DNA of 64,000 bases, from the NCBI RefSeq assembly GCF_004362525.1, contig NZ_SNXS01000002.1, forward strand, positions 310,001 to 374,000, read 5' to 3'. A model generated the notes under the pieces. The model was not told where the DNA came from, did no database searches, and saw only the letters and a list, made by a program, of their open reading frames with translations. This DNA is from Roseateles toxinivorans (lineage in GTDB: Bacteria; Pseudomonadota; Gammaproteobacteria; Burkholderiales; Burkholderiaceae_C). Positions 45,131-52,863 of this stretch are shown piece after piece. Numbering within the stretch: position 1 is the first letter of the stretch; every line of letters starts with the position of its first letter. Position numbers and translations under genes: made by a program.

Positions 45131-46033
45131 ATGGTCACCGATGTCTTGACCGGGGCGTTTGCGCCCGTCGTCACCCCTTTCCAATCCGATGGCAGCCCCG
45201 ACACGGCCCGCTTCATCGCCCATTGCCGCTGGTTGCTGGAGCAGGGCGCCGGCCTGGCCCCGTTCGGCACCAATAGCGAGGCCAATTCGATGGCCGGCAC
45301 CGAGCGGATGGAGCTGCTCGACGCTCTGGTCGAGGCGGGTCTGCCGCCAGCCCGCATGCTGCCCGGCACCGGTGCCTGCTCGGCGCAGGAGACCGCCTTG
45401 CTGAGCCGCCATGCAGTGGCCCACGGCTGCGCCGGCGTGCTGATGCTGCCGCCGTTCTTCTACAAGGGCATCACCGACGAGGGTTTGTATGCCTACTACG
45501 CCGATGTCATCGAGCGCATCGCCGATCCGCGGCTGCGGTTGTACCTGTATCACATCCCCGCGCTGTCTGACGTGCCCATCACCCACGCGGTGATCGAGCG
45601 CCTGCTGAAGGACTTTCCCGGCATCGTGGTCGGCATCAAGGACAGCTCGGGCGACTGGGACAACCTGCAGACGATGCTCGCGCGCTTCCCCGGCCTGGCC
45701 ATCTTCCCGGCCTCCGAGAGCTTCATCTCGCGCACCCGGCCGCTGGGCGCGCGTGGCTGCATCTCGGCCACCGTCAACATCAACCCGGGCCGCATCAGCC
45801 GCCTGGTCGATCAGTGGAGCAGTGCCGAGGGCCAGGCCTTGCAGAGCGAGGTGGACAGGGTGCGCCAGATCGTCCAGGGCTATCCGATGATTGCCGCGCT
45901 GAAGGAGGTGCTGGCCCAGGGCCTGCACGACCCGGCCTGGCAGCGCGTGCGCGCGCCGCTGACCCGCCTGTCGGTGGCGCAGGCGGTGGCGCTGCACACG
46001 GCGCTGGAAGGCGTGGGGTTTGCGCTGCGATGA
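45131..46033 (+). CDS. DapA-family lyase (second copy type)
   Basis: A 300-residue TIM-barrel aldolase. The Schiff-base lysine is K170 in VVGIKDSSGDW, and the catalytic tyrosine region reads LYLYHIPALSDV (Y140), so the DapA-type catalytic pair is kept. The substrate loop FGTNSEANSM differs from GTTGE of true DapA, which suggests a pyruvate-releasing lyase for another 2-keto acid. It is quite different from the paralogue at 27776-28738. It follows the alpha/beta hydrolase by 57 bp and is followed by repeat copy B. Confidence 0.87.
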   Translation: MVTDVLTGAFAPVVTPFQSDGSPDTARFIAHCRWLLEQGAGLAPFGTNSEANSMAGTERMELLDALVEAGLPPARMLPGTGACSAQETALLSRHAVAHGCAGVLMLPPFFYKGITDEGLYAYYADVIERIADPRLRLYLYHIPALSDVPITHAVIERLLKDFPGIVVGIKDSSGDWDNLQTMLARFPGLAIFPASESFISRTRPLGARGCISATVNINPGRISRLVDQWSSAEGQALQSEVDRVRQIVQGYPMIAALKEVLAQGLHDPAWQRVRAPLTRLSVAQAVALHTALEGVGFALR

Positions 46034-46067
46034 AACTCATGGTCTTGCGTGAGTGCCGCCTCGCTGC

Positions 46068-46336
46068 GATGGGGTGGCAGAGGCGGCGGGGCGCCGGCCC
46101 CTGCGGGCTGAAGCTTGGGCCGGTCCCTTCGGACCGACCTCCAGCTTCTTTATGCCCGCCGTGGCCGGCCCCCCACCCCCTCTTTGGATGGGCTGGTGGC
46201 CGCCTGCGCTCCCGCTGCAGCAGGGATGAGGGTGTGCCGGTCGCAGCGGGCATAAAGAAGCCGAAGTTCGGTCCGTTCAGGACCGGACAATGCTTCAGCC
46301 CGCAGCGGCCGGCGCGCCCTCGTCCCTGCCGCCTCA
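46068..46336. repeat. Intergenic repeat element copy B with long inverted arms
   Basis: This fills most of the 343-bp gap 46034-46376. The left arm (about 46068-46160) and the right arm (about 46245-46336) are imperfect inverted copies: CTGCGGGCTGAAGC and CTTCTTTATGCCCGC in the left arm are mirrored in the right arm as GCTTCAGCCCGCAG and GCGGGCATAAAGAAG. The right arm matches copy A at 44018-44136. No gene was found in the interval. As RNA it would form a long hairpin and might terminate or process the transcript. Confidence 0.72.
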
Positions 46337-46376
46337 ATCGTCATGTGTCGGATCTCGAGCCAAGCGAGGTGAAGCC

Positions 46377-46751
46377 ATGAGCGCCAGCCCGATCGCCCCG
46401 CTGGGCGCCTACCCGCAGCTGCAGCGCCGAGGCCCCTGGCTGTTCGTCTCGGGCATGAGCGCACGCCAAGCCGATGGCAGCTGTGTGGCAGACGTGGCCC
46501 AGCAAACCCGGGTCGTGATCGAGAAAGTACGCGCCGCGCTGAAGACCGAGGGCGCTGACCTGCGGCACTGCGTGACCCTCACCTGCTACCTGATCGATAT
46601 GCGCGACTTCGCTGCCTACAACGGCGCCTACGCCGAGTTCTTCGATGCACAAAGCGGCCCCGCGCGCACCACGGTGGCGGTGCACCAGCTGCCACACCCC
46701 GAGATGCGGGTCGAGATCACCGCCACCGCCTGCATGAGTGACGCACCATGA
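46377..46751 (+). CDS. RidA family deaminase (2-aminomuconate-deaminase-like)
   Basis: A 124-residue RidA/YjgF protein: YPQLQRRGPWLFVSGMSARQADGS starts the barrel (read in two strands), with the family residues in LTCYLIDMRDFAAYN and a late PARTTVAVHQLPHPEMRVEI carrying the catalytic arginine. RidA proteins hydrolyse enamine/imine intermediates, and one branch is 2-aminomuconate deaminase of 3-hydroxyanthranilate degradation. Its stop overlaps the next start by 4 bp. Assignment to the aminomuconate step is an inference from the neighbours. Confidence 0.85.
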   Translation: MSASPIAPLGAYPQLQRRGPWLFVSGMSARQADGSCVADVAQQTRVVIEKVRAALKTEGADLRHCVTLTCYLIDMRDFAAYNGAYAEFFDAQSGPARTTVAVHQLPHPEMRVEITATACMSDAP

Positions 46752-47356
46752 ACCACACCTTGGATGACGCTGCCTGGGAGCTGCTGTTCCGCCAGGCCCG
46801 CAGCCACAACCGCTGGCTGGACACGCCGGTCGCCCCCGAGCTGCTGACCGAGCTGTATGAGCTGATGAAGCTGGGCCCGACCAGCGCCAATGGCTCGCCG
46901 GCGCGGCTGGTGTTCATCCGCAGCGCCGAGGCCCGGGCGCGGCTCGTGCCGCTGATGTCGCCCGGCAATCGCGACAAGGTCGCGCAGGCGCCGGTGACGG
47001 TGCTGATCGGCTACGACAAGGGCTTTTTCGAGCAGCTGCCGCAGCTGTTCCCGCACAACCCGACCGCACGTGAACCGTTCGCAGCCAATGCCGCGCTGGC
47101 CGAGGCCACGGCCTTTCGCAACAGCTCCCTGCAGGGCGCTTATCTTATGCTGGCCGCCAGAGGCCTGGGGCTGGACTGCGGGCCGATGTCGGGCTTCGAC
47201 GCGGCGGCGGTGAACGCGGTCTTCTTCGGCCCGGAGCAGTTCCCCGGCCAGCACGTGGTGGTCAACTTCATCTGCAACATTGGCCACGGCGATGCCTCGG
47301 GTCTGTTCCCGCGCCATCCACGCCTGCCTTTCGACGCGGCCTGCCGGGTGTTGTGA
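46748..47356 (+). CDS. Nitroreductase family protein, RutE (malonic semialdehyde reductase)-like
   Basis: A 202-residue FMN-dependent nitroreductase-fold protein: ARSHNRWLDTPVAPELLTELYEL and KLGPTSANGSPARLVFI are characteristic of RutE, which reduces malonic semialdehyde in pyrimidine degradation. GLDCGPMSGFD is the second family motif. No rutA/rutB/rutD is in the window, so here it may reduce another semialdehyde. It is coupled to the RidA gene (4-bp overlap) and shares a base with the permease start. Confidence 0.87.
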   Translation: MNHTLDDAAWELLFRQARSHNRWLDTPVAPELLTELYELMKLGPTSANGSPARLVFIRSAEARARLVPLMSPGNRDKVAQAPVTVLIGYDKGFFEQLPQLFPHNPTAREPFAANAALAEATAFRNSSLQGAYLMLAARGLGLDCGPMSGFDAAAVNAVFFGPEQFPGQHVVVNFICNIGHGDASGLFPRHPRLPFDAACRVL

Positions 47357-48159
47357 TGGAGTTGCTGACTTTTTTGCTGCTTGGCGCCGTCACCGGCGTG
47401 CTGGCGGGGCTGCTGGGCGTTGGCGGCGGCATCGTGCTGGTGCCCGTGCTGGTCTTCATCTACGCCGGCCTGCCCTGGGGCGCGGCCCATGGCGCGCAGA
47501 TCGCGCATCTGGCGCTGGGCACCTCGCTGGCCAGCATCGTGTTCACGTCCATTTCCAGCGTGCGCGCCCATCACCGCCGTGGTGCCGTCGATTGGGCCGC
47601 AGTGCGGCGGCTGGCGCCGGGCCTGTTGATCGGCACGCTGGCCGGCAGCTTCGTCGCGGGCCAGTTGTCGACGCCGGCGCTAAAGGCGGTGTTCGTTGCC
47701 TTCAGCTTCTATGTGGGCGGCCAGATGCTGCTCAATGCACGCCCCAAGGCCTCGCGCGAGCTGCCCGGGCCAGCAGGCATGCACGTGGCCGGCGGCGCGA
47801 TAGGCGCGTTCTCCAGCCTGGTCGGCATCGGCGGCGGCTCGGTCGCAGTGCCCTTCATGAGTTGGTGTTCGGTGCCCATCCACCGGGCGATTGCCACCTC
47901 GGCGGCATTGGGCTTTCCGATCGCGGTTGCCGGCACGGTGGGCTTTGTCATCAACGGACTCGGCTCCGGGCAGGTTTTGCCGCCTTGGAGCTTGGGCTAT
48001 GTCTATCTGCCGGCGCTGCTGGCGATTGCGGTGGGCAGTGTGTTCACCGCACCCCTCGGTGCAAGACTGGCCCACGCCTTGCCGGTGGGGCGGTTGAAGC
48101 AGGTGTTTGCGGTGTTGCTGCTGGGGTTGGGTGGGCGGATGTTGTGGAGTTTGGCCTAG
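47356..48159 (+). CDS. TauE/SafE family membrane permease
   Basis: A 267-residue protein with about eight hydrophobic segments and the family's repeated glycine-rich motifs: GVLAGLLGVGGGIVLVPVLV near the N-terminus and IGAFSSLVGIGGGSVAVPFM in the second half. TauE/SafE proteins export sulfite, sulfoacetate or organic acids. It is the last gene of the RidA - RutE-like - permease operon. Its ATG shares one base with the preceding stop. It is convergent with the Lrp gene (4-bp overlap). Confidence 0.9.
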   Translation: MELLTFLLLGAVTGVLAGLLGVGGGIVLVPVLVFIYAGLPWGAAHGAQIAHLALGTSLASIVFTSISSVRAHHRRGAVDWAAVRRLAPGLLIGTLAGSFVAGQLSTPALKAVFVAFSFYVGGQMLLNARPKASRELPGPAGMHVAGGAIGAFSSLVGIGGGSVAVPFMSWCSVPIHRAIATSAALGFPIAVAGTVGFVINGLGSGQVLPPWSLGYVYLPALLAIAVGSVFTAPLGARLAHALPVGRLKQVFAVLLLGLGGRMLWSLA

Positions 48160-48623
48160 GGAATCGGCATCCCCTGCAGCGCCTTCACCTCCTGCATCGA
48201 GAAGCTGGTGCGCACCATCTTCACGCCGGGCAGGCGGCGCAGCTTGGTCTGCATCAGCGCCGAGTAGGCGTCCAGGTCCTGGGCTACGACCACCAGCACG
48301 AAGTCCTCGGGGCCGGATACGCCGTGGCACATCACCACCTCTGGGATGTCGCGCACCGCCTGCTCGAAGTCCAGCGAGTGGCCTTCGTCCTGGCTGTCGA
48401 TGCTGATGGTCACGAAGGCCATCACGCCGTAGCCCAGCGCGCGGCGGTCGAGCCGGGCGTTGTAGCCGGCGATCAGGCCGGCGTCTTCGAGCCGTTTGAT
48501 GCGCCGCCAGCAGGGGGATTGGGACATCTGCGTCATCTGCGCCAGCTCCGAGGTGGTGAGCCGGGCGTTGTCCTGCAGCGCTTTCAGCAGCGCGCGGTCG
48601 GTGGCATCGATCTCTATCGGCAT
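48156..48623 (-). CDS. Lrp/AsnC family regulator (KynR-like)
   Basis: A 155-residue regulator with winged helix-turn-helix (ATDRALLKALQDNARLTTSE, SQSPCWRRIKRLEDAG) and RAM domain (GPEDFVLVVVAQDLDAYSAL). It is divergent from the kynureninase gene. In Pseudomonas and Burkholderia the Lrp protein KynR next to kyn genes activates them with kynurenine, so the same role is likely. A candidate operator lies at 48659-48681. Confidence 0.88.
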   Translation of the reverse strand: MPIEIDATDRALLKALQDNARLTTSELAQMTQMSQSPCWRRIKRLEDAGLIAGYNARLDRRALGYGVMAFVTISIDSQDEGHSLDFEQAVRDIPEVVMCHGVSGPEDFVLVVVAQDLDAYSALMQTKLRRLPGVKMVRTSFSMQEVKALQGMPIP

Positions 48624-48658
48624 AAGAAAACCCGTGAATCGTGATTGCTGGGTGAAAT

Positions 48659-48681
48659 CTACCCCAAACCAGGCGGGGTAG
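48659..48681. promoter_or_regulatory. Inverted repeat between the Lrp and kynureninase genes
   Basis: CTACCCC (48659-48665) and GGGGTAG (48675-48681) form a 7-bp dyad with a 9-base spacer, 36 bp upstream of the Lrp start. Its place fits an Lrp/KynR binding site, but the sequence does not match a firm consensus. Confidence 0.45.
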
Positions 48682-48728
48682 GGTTAGCTAGGTAATAAAT
48701 CTGCAAAACAAAACATAGACTGGCCTCA

Positions 48729-48738
48729 ATGTATACAT
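48729..48738. promoter_or_regulatory. ATGTATACAT palindrome, predicted GntR operator 4
   Basis: A perfect palindrome 34 bp upstream of the kynureninase start, in the promoter shared with the divergent Lrp gene. It lacks the TTGTCA hexamer seen at the other sites but has the same 10-bp core. It puts kynureninase under the same predicted regulator as the porin, VOC and FAH/ABC genes. Confidence 0.7.
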
Positions 48739-48771
48739 GAAACGTCGCTCGGATACAGCGCGAAACACGAA

Positions 48772-50043
48772 ATGAACCTCTTCAATCTGCCCTCTTCTTC
48801 CGCACTCACCACGCCCATCACCCGGGCCGCCTGCCTGGCCCTCGATGCGCAAGACCCGCTGGCCCGCTGCCGCGAACGATTCGCCCTGCCCGAGGGTGTG
48901 ATCTATCTGGATGGCAACTCGCTGGGCGCGATGCCCCGTGCGGTGCCGGCTCGTATGCAACGCGCGATCGAGCAGGAATGGGCGCAGGGCCTGATCCGCT
49001 CCTGGAACGATGCTGACTGGTACCCGGCGCCGCAGCGCGTCGGGGGCCGCATCGCGGCGCTGGTCGGTGCCGAGGCCGATGAAGTCATCGTTGCCGACTC
49101 GATCTCGATCAATCTGTTCAAGGTGCTGGTCGCGGCGCTGCGGCTGCGGCCCGGCCGGCGGGTGATCCTCGGCGAGAACGCCAACTTCCCGACCGATGCC
49201 TATGTGGCCGGTGGTGTGGCCGAGCTGGTCGGTGCCGAGTTCCGTGCGGTGGACAGCGAAGACGTGCTGGCCGCGCTGAACGAAGACGTCGCCGTCGTCA
49301 CGCTGACCCATGTCAACTACAAGAGCGGCAAGGTCTATGACATGGCCGCGATCACGAAGCGCGCACACGAGGTCGGCGCGCTGGTGGTCTGGGACCTGGC
49401 CCACACGGCCGGCGCCATGCCCTGCGCACTGAATGCCTGCAATGCCGACTTCGCGCTGGGCTGCGGCTACAAGTACCTGAACGGCGGCCCCGGCGCGCCG
49501 GCCTTTGTGTTCGTCGCCAAGCGCCATCAGGACGGCCTGCGCCAGCCGCTGACCGGCTGGCACGGCCATGCCAGGCCGTTCGAGTTCAGCCAGAGCTATG
49601 TGCCGGCGCCGGGCATTGACCGGATGCTGGTCGGCACGGCGCCGCAGCTGGGCCTGATCGCGCTGGAAGCGGCGCTGACCGCCTTCGACGGCGTCGACAT
49701 GCAGGCGCTGCGCCGCAAGAGCCAGTCGCTGACCTCGCTGTTCATCGCGTTGGTCGACCAGGAGCTGGCCGGCCACGGCTTCGGCCTGGCCACGCCGCGC
49801 GAACCGAACGCCCGCGGCAGCCAGGTCTCGCTGACGCACGCGGAGGGCTACGCCATCGTGCAGGCGCTGATTGCGCGCGGCGTGATCGGCGACTTCCGCT
49901 CGCCCGACATCCTGCGCTTCGGCTTTGCCGCCCTCTACCTCAGCCATGCCGAGGTCTGGGATGCGGTGGCCACTTTGCAAGACGTGATGGCCAGCGCCGC
50001 CTGGTCCGCCCCCGAATTCATGGCCCGCAAGGCCGTGACCTGA
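48772..50043 (+). CDS. kynU: Kynureninase
   Basis: A 423-residue fold-type I PLP enzyme that cleaves kynurenine (or 3-hydroxykynurenine) to anthranilate (or 3-hydroxyanthranilate) plus alanine. Family motifs: IYLDGNSLGAMP, RSWNDADWYPAPQRVGGRI read in parts, VWDLAHTAGAMP (D208, H211) and the Schiff-base lysine K234 in GCGYKYLNGGPGAP. It is full length. The porin gene follows by 62 bp. It supplies the substrate class of the dioxygenase at 24069. No kynA (tryptophan dioxygenase) is in the window. Confidence 0.95.
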   Translation: MNLFNLPSSSALTTPITRAACLALDAQDPLARCRERFALPEGVIYLDGNSLGAMPRAVPARMQRAIEQEWAQGLIRSWNDADWYPAPQRVGGRIAALVGAEADEVIVADSISINLFKVLVAALRLRPGRRVILGENANFPTDAYVAGGVAELVGAEFRAVDSEDVLAALNEDVAVVTLTHVNYKSGKVYDMAAITKRAHEVGALVVWDLAHTAGAMPCALNACNADFALGCGYKYLNGGPGAPAFVFVAKRHQDGLRQPLTGWHGHARPFEFSQSYVPAPGIDRMLVGTAPQLGLIALEAALTAFDGVDMQALRRKSQSLTSLFIALVDQELAGHGFGLATPREPNARGSQVSLTHAEGYAIVQALIARGVIGDFRSPDILRFGFAALYLSHAEVWDAVATLQDVMASAAWSAPEFMARKAVT

Positions 50044-50105
50044 GCCTCTTCCCCAAGACCTGTTACTCCCCTCAACCCTCGCTTCCGCGACCCATGGAGA
50101 TTCTC

Positions 50106-51146
50106 GTGAGAACCAAACTGACTCTTTGCGCTGTGGCCGCCGCTGCGGCCCTGGCCAGCGCCCCGGCGTTGGCCCAGGTGACGCTGTCCGGCTTCATCGA
50201 CATCAATGCCGAGGTCGCCAAGTCCGGCGGCAAGACCATCAAGGGCCTGGGTTCGGGTGGGTTGAACACCTCGCGCCTGCAGTTCAAGGCGCAGGAGGAT
50301 CTGGGCGACGGCCTCAAGGCCACCGCCGTGCACGAGATCACCCTGCGCGGTGACACCGGCCAGCAGGGCTCGCCGCGCCACACCTATATCCAGCTCGGCT
50401 CCAAGGCCTGGGGCGAGCTCAGCGCCGGCCGGCGCGATCTGCCCTCGGCCGAGATGTATGGCTATATCGACCCGACCTATTCGGGCGACTACAGCCCGAT
50501 CAGCAACACCATGCTGTACTTCGCGCCCTGGCGCGAGAGCAACGGCCTGTTCTACACCACGCCGCGCATGGCCAATATCCAGGCCCGCATGAGCGTGACG
50601 GCCGGCCGCGAAGATGGCTCCAAGGACGCCCAGACACGCAGCCTGGCGGTGGACTATTTCGGCGGTGACCTGTATCTGATGGCCGCCACCGACCAGCAGT
50701 ACCGTCGCACCTTGAACAACCCCAACCAGATCCGCAACTCGCGCGACTACTACCTGGGCGGCGTCTATTCGATGGGTGCGCTGGACCTGACCCTGCTCTA
50801 CCACCGCTACAGCGGCTACTACGCCTACCCGCCCTATGTGGACTTCAGCTCCAAGGGCCAGGACCTGCAGCTGGGCCTGCGCTATGAGCTGAATGCGCAG
50901 CAGCGCTTCTTCGCCAGCCTGGTGCGCAAGAACGACCAGCTGGACGCCGACCTGTCCGACGCCACCAGCTGGGTGGTGGGCTATATCCACGGCCTGTCCA
51001 AGCGCACCGACATCTACAGCGTCTATGGCTCGGTACGCCACGCCCGCGACTCGGCGATGCGCTTCCCGGTCAGCTTCAACCACGCGACGCCCTTGTCCAA
51101 CGAGAACCCCAGCGGCCTGCAAATCGGCATCCGTCACAAGTTCTGA
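50106..51146 (+). CDS. Outer-membrane porin (second)
   Basis: A 346-residue porin with a signal peptide (cleavage near ALA, residue 23) and the family first strand QVTLSGFIDINAEVAKSGG; later SRLQFKAQEDLGDGLKA, LGSKAWGELSAGRRD and the C-terminal phenylalanine in LQIGIRHKF. I chose GTG 50106 because GGAGA (50096-50100) sits five bases upstream and MRTKLTL is a normal signal start; an in-frame ATG at 50094 is possible. It lies in the kynureninase operon and so may admit the pathway substrate. Confidence 0.9.
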   Translation: MRTKLTLCAVAAAAALASAPALAQVTLSGFIDINAEVAKSGGKTIKGLGSGGLNTSRLQFKAQEDLGDGLKATAVHEITLRGDTGQQGSPRHTYIQLGSKAWGELSAGRRDLPSAEMYGYIDPTYSGDYSPISNTMLYFAPWRESNGLFYTTPRMANIQARMSVTAGREDGSKDAQTRSLAVDYFGGDLYLMAATDQQYRRTLNNPNQIRNSRDYYLGGVYSMGALDLTLLYHRYSGYYAYPPYVDFSSKGQDLQLGLRYELNAQQRFFASLVRKNDQLDADLSDATSWVVGYIHGLSKRTDIYSVYGSVRHARDSAMRFPVSFNHATPLSNENPSGLQIGIRHKF

Positions 51147-51166
51147 GCCCCAGGAGACTCATCGAT

Positions 51167-52834
51167 ATGAAACCCTCATTGATTGCTTTGCTGATCAGCG
51201 CCGGCCTGGCCCACCAGGCCCTGGCCCAGACCATTGTTCCGCCCGCCCCGGGCACGGCCAAGGTGCCGGTCAAGGAAGAGCGCGAGAACGCCAAGGGCAC
51301 GCCCGGCGAGCCGGCAAGGCCTGACCCCAGCAGCTTCGGGCTGGACCCCGCCACCGGCATCTACAAGCACCCGGCCGAGACGCCCAGCATCGGCGGCACG
51401 CACCCGTTCAAGGGCAGCCTGGACTATCTGGACCAGAACAGCTACTTGCACAACACCAAGGTCGAGGCGCTGTACCCGGAGATGCTGGGCAGCCCCTACC
51501 ACTCCTGGCAGACCACGGTGGACATGAATGGCCGCCGCTATATGGTCATCCACGAGAAGTCCTTCTACAAGGTGTTCGACATCACGGACCCGCGCAAGGC
51601 CGAGATGGTGGCCAACAAGAAGTGGGCCTGGGGTGGCAACGAGCATCCATTCGGCCCCCTGACCATCCAGTACAACGACAAGCTCAAGAAGCATGTGGCC
51701 GTGCAGTGCTACGAGGTCACGCGCTTCGGCATCCTGGAGAACAAGTATTCGCCCGAGCAGAAGGCCAAGGTGGACATCATCCGCAACCAGCCGCTGCTGC
51801 GCGGCTTCCGCGTATTCGAGATGGACAGCCCCGACCCGGCCCAGTGGAAGAAGATCGCCGAGCTGCCGCTGGACGCCTACAGCGCCCCGGACAGGTTCCC
51901 GCAGCAGGGCTCGGGTTGCGGCGATGTGCCGGTGTACTGGGGTGGCAAGTACCTGTTCGTCTCCGGCGCGCCGGACGACAGCTTTGCCAATCAGGAATAC
52001 GGCAACTTCCTCTACAACCAGGCGCAGATGGCCTTCGACCTGAGCGACCCGCACAAGCCGCAGCGACTGTCCACCTGGTGGGTGCCCGGCTCGCGCCTCG
52101 GCGAGGAGGAGGAATACAAGAAGAACCCCCGCGTCGGCAAGAAGACGGCCTGGATGGGTGCGCGCATGCCGCTGTTCATTCCCAAGGATCCCGAAAAGGG
52201 CGGCAAGTACGGCTATGCGGCGATGGGCGGCATGGGCTTCCATGTGCTCGATGTGTCGGACCCGGCCAGGATGAAGCGCGTCGGCAAGCTCGACATGCCG
52301 GTCAGCCAGGCCGGCACCGAGGGCGACAACATCGACGTCACCAAGGTCGAGAAGACCGGCGTCGTCTATTACAGCGGATATCCGCTGAACGAGGACTGCT
52401 ACGAGCCCTACAAGGACATCTATGCCATCGATGTGAAGGATCCGGCCAATCCGAAGATCCTGGCCACCCTGCCGCGACCCACGCCGCCCAAGGGCGCGCC
52501 GTTCACCGACTACTGCCAGCGCCGCGGCAGCTTCGGGCCCAAGCGCACGGGCTACTGGCACCAGCCCGGCACGCCCAGCGACAAGTACCTGGTCTATGCC
52601 TTCTACAACGCCGGTGCGCAGATCTTTGACGTCAGCAACCCGGCCGCGCCGAAGATCGCCGGCTACTTCGTGCCGCCCACCGTCAACCCCAAGGTCAATC
52701 TGCACCACGGCGACCAGACGCACGGCGTGTTCATCGAATGGGACCGCAAGCTGATCTGGGTGTTCACCAACCACGGCGCCTATGCGGTTTCGACGCCGCT
52801 GCTGGGCACGCCGAAATTCGACCTCAAGCCTTGA
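51167..52834 (+). CDS. Exported LVIVD-repeat beta-propeller protein
   Basis: A 555-residue protein with a signal peptide (cleavage near residue 20, LAQ). The mature part contains repeated strands of the LVIVD type: KVFDITDPRKAEMV, AFDLSDPHKPQRL, FHVLDVSDPARMKRV, YAIDVKDPANPKIL and AQIFDVSNPAAPKIA. These indicate a periplasmic beta-propeller. Several conserved cysteines and histidines (GCGDVPVYW, DYCQRRG, NLHHGDQTHG) might bind metal. No enzymatic function is established. It starts 20 bp after the porin stop, in the kynureninase operon. Confidence 0.8.
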   Translation: MKPSLIALLISAGLAHQALAQTIVPPAPGTAKVPVKEERENAKGTPGEPARPDPSSFGLDPATGIYKHPAETPSIGGTHPFKGSLDYLDQNSYLHNTKVEALYPEMLGSPYHSWQTTVDMNGRRYMVIHEKSFYKVFDITDPRKAEMVANKKWAWGGNEHPFGPLTIQYNDKLKKHVAVQCYEVTRFGILENKYSPEQKAKVDIIRNQPLLRGFRVFEMDSPDPAQWKKIAELPLDAYSAPDRFPQQGSGCGDVPVYWGGKYLFVSGAPDDSFANQEYGNFLYNQAQMAFDLSDPHKPQRLSTWWVPGSRLGEEEEYKKNPRVGKKTAWMGARMPLFIPKDPEKGGKYGYAAMGGMGFHVLDVSDPARMKRVGKLDMPVSQAGTEGDNIDVTKVEKTGVVYYSGYPLNEDCYEPYKDIYAIDVKDPANPKILATLPRPTPPKGAPFTDYCQRRGSFGPKRTGYWHQPGTPSDKYLVYAFYNAGAQIFDVSNPAAPKIAGYFVPPTVNPKVNLHHGDQTHGVFIEWDRKLIWVFTNHGAYAVSTPLLGTPKFDLKP

Positions 52835-52863
52835 GCACAGGCATCACTTTCAGGAGCAACAAC

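Noticed and set aside
46748-47356. Part of a pyrimidine-degrading rut operon
   Set aside because: RidA- and RutE-like genes are adjacent, but no RutA, RutB, RutD or RutG-like gene is present, and the third gene is a TauE/SafE permease.
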